Source: JALYOC01 sp036675345 (GTDB lineage Bacteria > Myxococcota > Myxococcia > Myxococcales > Myxococcaceae). Taken from it: a stretch of DNA of 64,000 nucleotides. This document shows, in pieces, positions 60,088-64,000 of the stretch (position 1 is its first letter; each line of letters starts with the position of its first letter). The position numbers and the translations under genes were made by a program. The notes below the pieces were generated by a model, which searched no databases, was not told where the DNA came from, and was given only the letters and a program-made list of their open reading frames with translations. The DNA is taken from positions 62,001-126,000 of the forward strand of contig JAKFFE010000047.1 of assembly GCA_036675345.1 (NCBI GenBank). The letters are read 5' to 3'.

Positions 60088-61083
60088 ATGTCTCAGCTCC
60101 TGCTGTCCACCCTGGGCGTGGTTTGCCCCCACTGCGACGAGTACAACCCTCCCAAGGCCGCCAAATGTTCGGCCTGCGGAGCGTCCGTGCTCGGCGAAGG
60201 CGTGCGCGCTTCCGGCCCCCGGCCGGCTCCCGGCCCCGCCCTGGGTGCGGCGCCCCGGGGTGGAACCACCCCGGGAATCCCCCGGCCCCCCGCAGCCACT
60301 GCCCCGCCTGCCGCTGCCCGGCCGCCGGCGCCCGTCGCGGCGCCTGCACCCAAGCCCAGCGCGCCTCCGGGGATGCGCCCGGTGGCCCGCCCGCCCTCCA
60401 GCGATGCGGCGCCCATCCCCGCCTCCGAGCTGACCCGCAAGCCCGCCCCCAGCCGGTTCGGGCTGCTGGTGCTGGCCGGCGCCGCCAAGGGCCAGCGGTT
60501 CCGGCTGGCCGGTAGCTCCTGCCAGATCGGCCGCACCCGGGGCGCGATCCTGTTCGGGGACGACCCGTTCGTCTCTCCGCTGCACGCCACCTTCCTGATC
60601 CGGGACAACACCCTGGTGGTGAAGGACGAGTCCAGCGCCTCGGGGGTGTTCGTGGCCATCCCCGGGCAGGAGAACATCGGCCCCAACTCCTATTTCTCCG
60701 CCGGGCACCGGCTGTTCCGGTTCACCGGTCCGCTCAAGGCCCCCGCTGCTCCGGCCGGCTCAGCGGCGGTGTACGGGGCTCCCCTCCCCTCCGGGCACAC
60801 CGTGTTCGGGGTGGAGGAGGTCCTGGTGGGCGGCCGCCCCGGGCGGACCGTGATCACCGGGGGTTCGCTGCTGACCATCGGGCAGTCGCTGTGCGACCTG
60901 TCCTTTCCCAAGGACGGGGACATGGCGCTGCGGCACTGCGAGCTGTCCCCCACCCAGCTGGGCGCGACCTTGCGGGATCTGTCCGGCGGACTGGGGACCT
61001 ACGTGCGGATCACCGGCGAACGGACGGTCAACTTCGGGGACCGGATCCGGATCGGGGAGCATGTGCTGCAGGTGGAGGCGTAG
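60088..61083 (+). CDS. Zinc-ribbon protein with two FHA-type domains
   Basis: 331 residues. A four-Cys zinc ribbon (C13, C16, C27, C30) is followed by a Pro/Ala linker (about 45-125) and two FHA-fold domains. The first (about 130-215) keeps the GR and the S-x-x-H pair but has Ser for the Asn that contacts phosphothreonine. The second (about 235-330) has GQ for GR and Leu for that Asn, so it has probably lost phosphopeptide binding. It probably works as a cytoplasmic adaptor of the kinase encoded next to it. It converges with that kinase gene, three bases apart. Confidence 0.83.
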   Translation: MSQLLLSTLGVVCPHCDEYNPPKAAKCSACGASVLGEGVRASGPRPAPGPALGAAPRGGTTPGIPRPPAATAPPAAARPPAPVAAPAPKPSAPPGMRPVARPPSSDAAPIPASELTRKPAPSRFGLLVLAGAAKGQRFRLAGSSCQIGRTRGAILFGDDPFVSPLHATFLIRDNTLVVKDESSASGVFVAIPGQENIGPNSYFSAGHRLFRFTGPLKAPAAPAGSAAVYGAPLPSGHTVFGVEEVLVGGRPGRTVITGGSLLTIGQSLCDLSFPKDGDMALRHCELSPTQLGATLRDLSGGLGTYVRITGERTVNFGDRIRIGEHVLQVEA

Positions 61084-61086
61084 GCC

Positions 61087-62805
<1,719 letters not shown>

Positions 62806-62891
62806 GTCGGGGGTCCTGGAACAAGGCAGCGCTGGGCCCTCACGAGGAGCGAGCGACCGGGCAGACGTCCTGCTATCCTCCGGACCGAGTC

Positions 62892-63647
62892 ATGCCCTTC
62901 TGCCCCCGCTGCGATGCCGACAACCCTGCCGGCGTGATGGTCTGTTTCTCCTGCGGTAGCGCCATGAGCGCAGGAACGATGGTGATGTCGGTCAGCCCCA
63001 GCGCGCTGCGTCCCAAGGTGTTCATCCGGGTGGTCCGCGCCGACGGAGGCCCCGAAGCGGTGGTCCCGATGCGCGGGGACGTGCTCACCGCCGGACGGAC
63101 CGCGGACGTGGCGCTGCCGGACGACCCGTTCGTGGCCGCGCAGCAGATCCGCTTCTTCTTCTCCGGGGCCCGGCTGGCGATCGAAGACGTGGGCGGCGGC
63201 AACGGGGTGTTCATCCGCCTCAAGGCCGAGCGGGATCTCCCGACCGGCGGCGAGCTGCGGCTGGGCCGCCAGCGGCTGATCTGCGAGCCGATCCCCCAGA
63301 TGAGCCCCGCCCAGGGAGGCACCCTGGTGTGGGGTTCGCCGGATGCCGGGTACCGCTTCCGGCTGATCCAGGTGCTGGAGGGCGGGATCCGCGGCTCGGC
63401 CTACCCGCTCAAGGACGGCGAGAACTCGCTGGGCCGCGAGAACGGGGACATCGCCTTTCCCACCGACGGCTTCGTCTCCGGACGCCACGCGGTGCTCCGG
63501 GTCACCCCGGACAAGGTGGCGGTGAAGGACGTGGGGTCCTCCAACGGGACCTTCATCCGGCTGGGCGCGCCGGCCTTCGTGGAGAACGGCGACCAGTTCC
63601 TGGTCGGCCGCCAGCTGCTGCGGGTGGAGCTCCAGCTTCCCGCCTGA
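62892..63647 (+). CDS. Zinc-ribbon protein with two FHA domains
   Basis: 251 residues. The zinc ribbon is C4, C7, C18, C21. The first FHA-fold domain (about 43-130) keeps GR and the GGGNG Asn but has AAQQ where the S-x-x-H should be. The second (about 158-250) is complete: SLGRENGDI, VSGRHAVL and DVGSSNGTF. So only the second should bind phosphothreonine. It resembles the 60088 protein in order of parts, without the long linker, and the two may be duplicates that diverged. TATCCT lies 12 bases before the ATG with no Shine-Dalgarno. A terminator follows. Confidence 0.86.
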   Translation: MPFCPRCDADNPAGVMVCFSCGSAMSAGTMVMSVSPSALRPKVFIRVVRADGGPEAVVPMRGDVLTAGRTADVALPDDPFVAAQQIRFFFSGARLAIEDVGGGNGVFIRLKAERDLPTGGELRLGRQRLICEPIPQMSPAQGGTLVWGSPDAGYRFRLIQVLEGGIRGSAYPLKDGENSLGRENGDIAFPTDGFVSGRHAVLRVTPDKVAVKDVGSSNGTFIRLGAPAFVENGDQFLVGRQLLRVELQLPA

Positions 63648-63664
63648 GCGGCGCCCCAAATGAG

Positions 63665-63707
63665 AACGGGCGGCCCGAAGGCCACCCGTTGAACTTCATT
63701 TTTTCTG
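63665..63707 (+). terminator. Intrinsic terminator after the second FHA gene
   Basis: Arms 63665-63675 and 63680-63690 pair with one mismatch around a CGAA loop, and a T6 run follows at about 63699-63704. It ends transcription from the plus strand. Read from the minus strand the loop is UUCG. Confidence 0.85.
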
Positions 63708-63722
63708 TTCAGCCCTCCCGGT

Positions 63723-63747
63723 CACCTCCAACCAGGGGTTGGAGGTG
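63723..63747. terminator. Perfect 11-base hairpin downstream of the DksA-family gene
   Basis: CACCTCCAACC (63723-63733) and GGTTGGAGGTG (63737-63747) around a three-base loop, 35 bases past the DksA-family stop. No T-run follows on the minus strand, so it may be an RNA 3' end stabiliser rather than a full terminator. Confidence 0.5.
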
Positions 63748-63781
63748 CGGCGAGAACCGGTCGGCCGATCCCGGTCAGGGA

Positions 63782-64000
63782 TCAGCCGTAGGACTTCTCC
63801 TTCTTCTCCTGCTCTTCCTTGCAGCGGATGCAGAGCGTGGTCACCGGCCGCGCATCCAGGCGCTTGGGGCTGATCGGCTCTTCGCACCGCTCGCAGATGC
63901 CGAAGGTGCCGTCGTCGATCCGCGTGATCGCCTTCTCAATCTTCTTGAGGAGGAACTTCTCGCGGTCCCGCAGACGGAACACCATCGACTGGGTGTATTC
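63782..64000 (-). CDS. DksA/TraR-family zinc-finger protein, 5' end outside the window
   Basis: The visible 73 residues are the C-terminal part of a DksA/TraR protein: a helix (YTQSMVFRLRDREKFLLKKIEKAITRIDDGTFG), then the four-Cys zinc finger CERC...CIRC and a charged end. The frame is open to the window edge, so the N-terminal coiled coil is missing from view. Members bind RNA polymerase in its secondary channel and act with ppGpp. A near relA placement (about 4 kb away) is notable but they are separate units. Whether it is the main DksA or a paralogue cannot be told. Confidence 0.85.
   Translation of the reverse strand, partial: EYTQSMVFRLRDREKFLLKKIEKAITRIDDGTFGICERCEEPISPKRLDARPVTTLCIRCKEEQEKKEKSYG

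Overview
The window is GC-rich DNA with dense, mostly non-hypothetical genes. It comes from a member of the Myxococcota, most likely a Myxococcus/Cystobacterineae relative. The support is: Ser/Thr kinases with TPR or zinc-ribbon modules, FHA proteins, a DUF4388 (PatA-like) protein, many lipoproteins, sigma54 control elements, a nine-gene cluster in the same order as the Myxococcus xanthus exoA-I spore-coat operon, and an actA-actB pair like that of the M. xanthus C-signal-control (act) operon. No rRNA, tRNA, CRISPR array, insertion sequence or phage gene was seen.

Layout. 1-1882: end of a cytochrome c maturation operon (ccmG-ccmH-ccmI). 1983-5938: a large membrane Ser/Thr kinase with an anti-sigma-type zinc finger and TPRs, coupled to a HAD phosphatase. 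6045-10066: an ABC-F ATPase and an unusual RecD-like helicase, followed by a 619-base gap holding two tandem 69-base units that each fold into a long hairpin. 10686-15137: an ABC ATPase and an ABC-2 permease/M1-type metallopeptidase fusion. 15134-22716: a DUF1963 protein, a GT-B-like protein/GFA/FAD oxidoreductase operon, then an integral membrane acyltransferase coupled to an SGNH lipoprotein with a 45-base coding repeat. 22723-30015: hflC/hflK and three secreted or lipoprotein genes. 30079-40447: the exo operon on the minus strand with a sigma54 promoter at 40520-40536. 40783-44986: a small membrane protein, treZ and a glycogen debranching enzyme. 45368-48840: an EVE protein, actB, actA with a perfect sigma54 promoter (48582-48597), and a glutaredoxin-like gene. 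48863-57771: DUF4388 protein, membrane proteins, a transpeptidase, an ABC-2 transporter, a TusA-like protein, a tandem DsbA-like protein and RidA. 57785-64000: relA, then an FHA/kinase/FHA group whose three proteins each begin with a four-cysteine zinc ribbon, and the end of a DksA/TraR-family gene.

How it fits together. The right half carries functions tied to starvation and development in M. xanthus: (p)ppGpp synthesis (relA), C-signal control (actA/actB), spore-coat polysaccharide synthesis and export (exoA-I) and reserve glucan/trehalose metabolism. Two sigma54-type promoters precede actA and exoA, and the act operon itself encodes a sigma54 activator. The main novelty candidates are the covarying tandem hairpins behind the RecD-like helicase, that helicase's cysteine-pair N-terminus, the zinc-ribbon FHA/kinase group with degenerate FHA domains, a doubly degenerate ActA, and the repeat-bearing SGNH lipoprotein. 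All functions are read from sequence motifs only; no database search was run.
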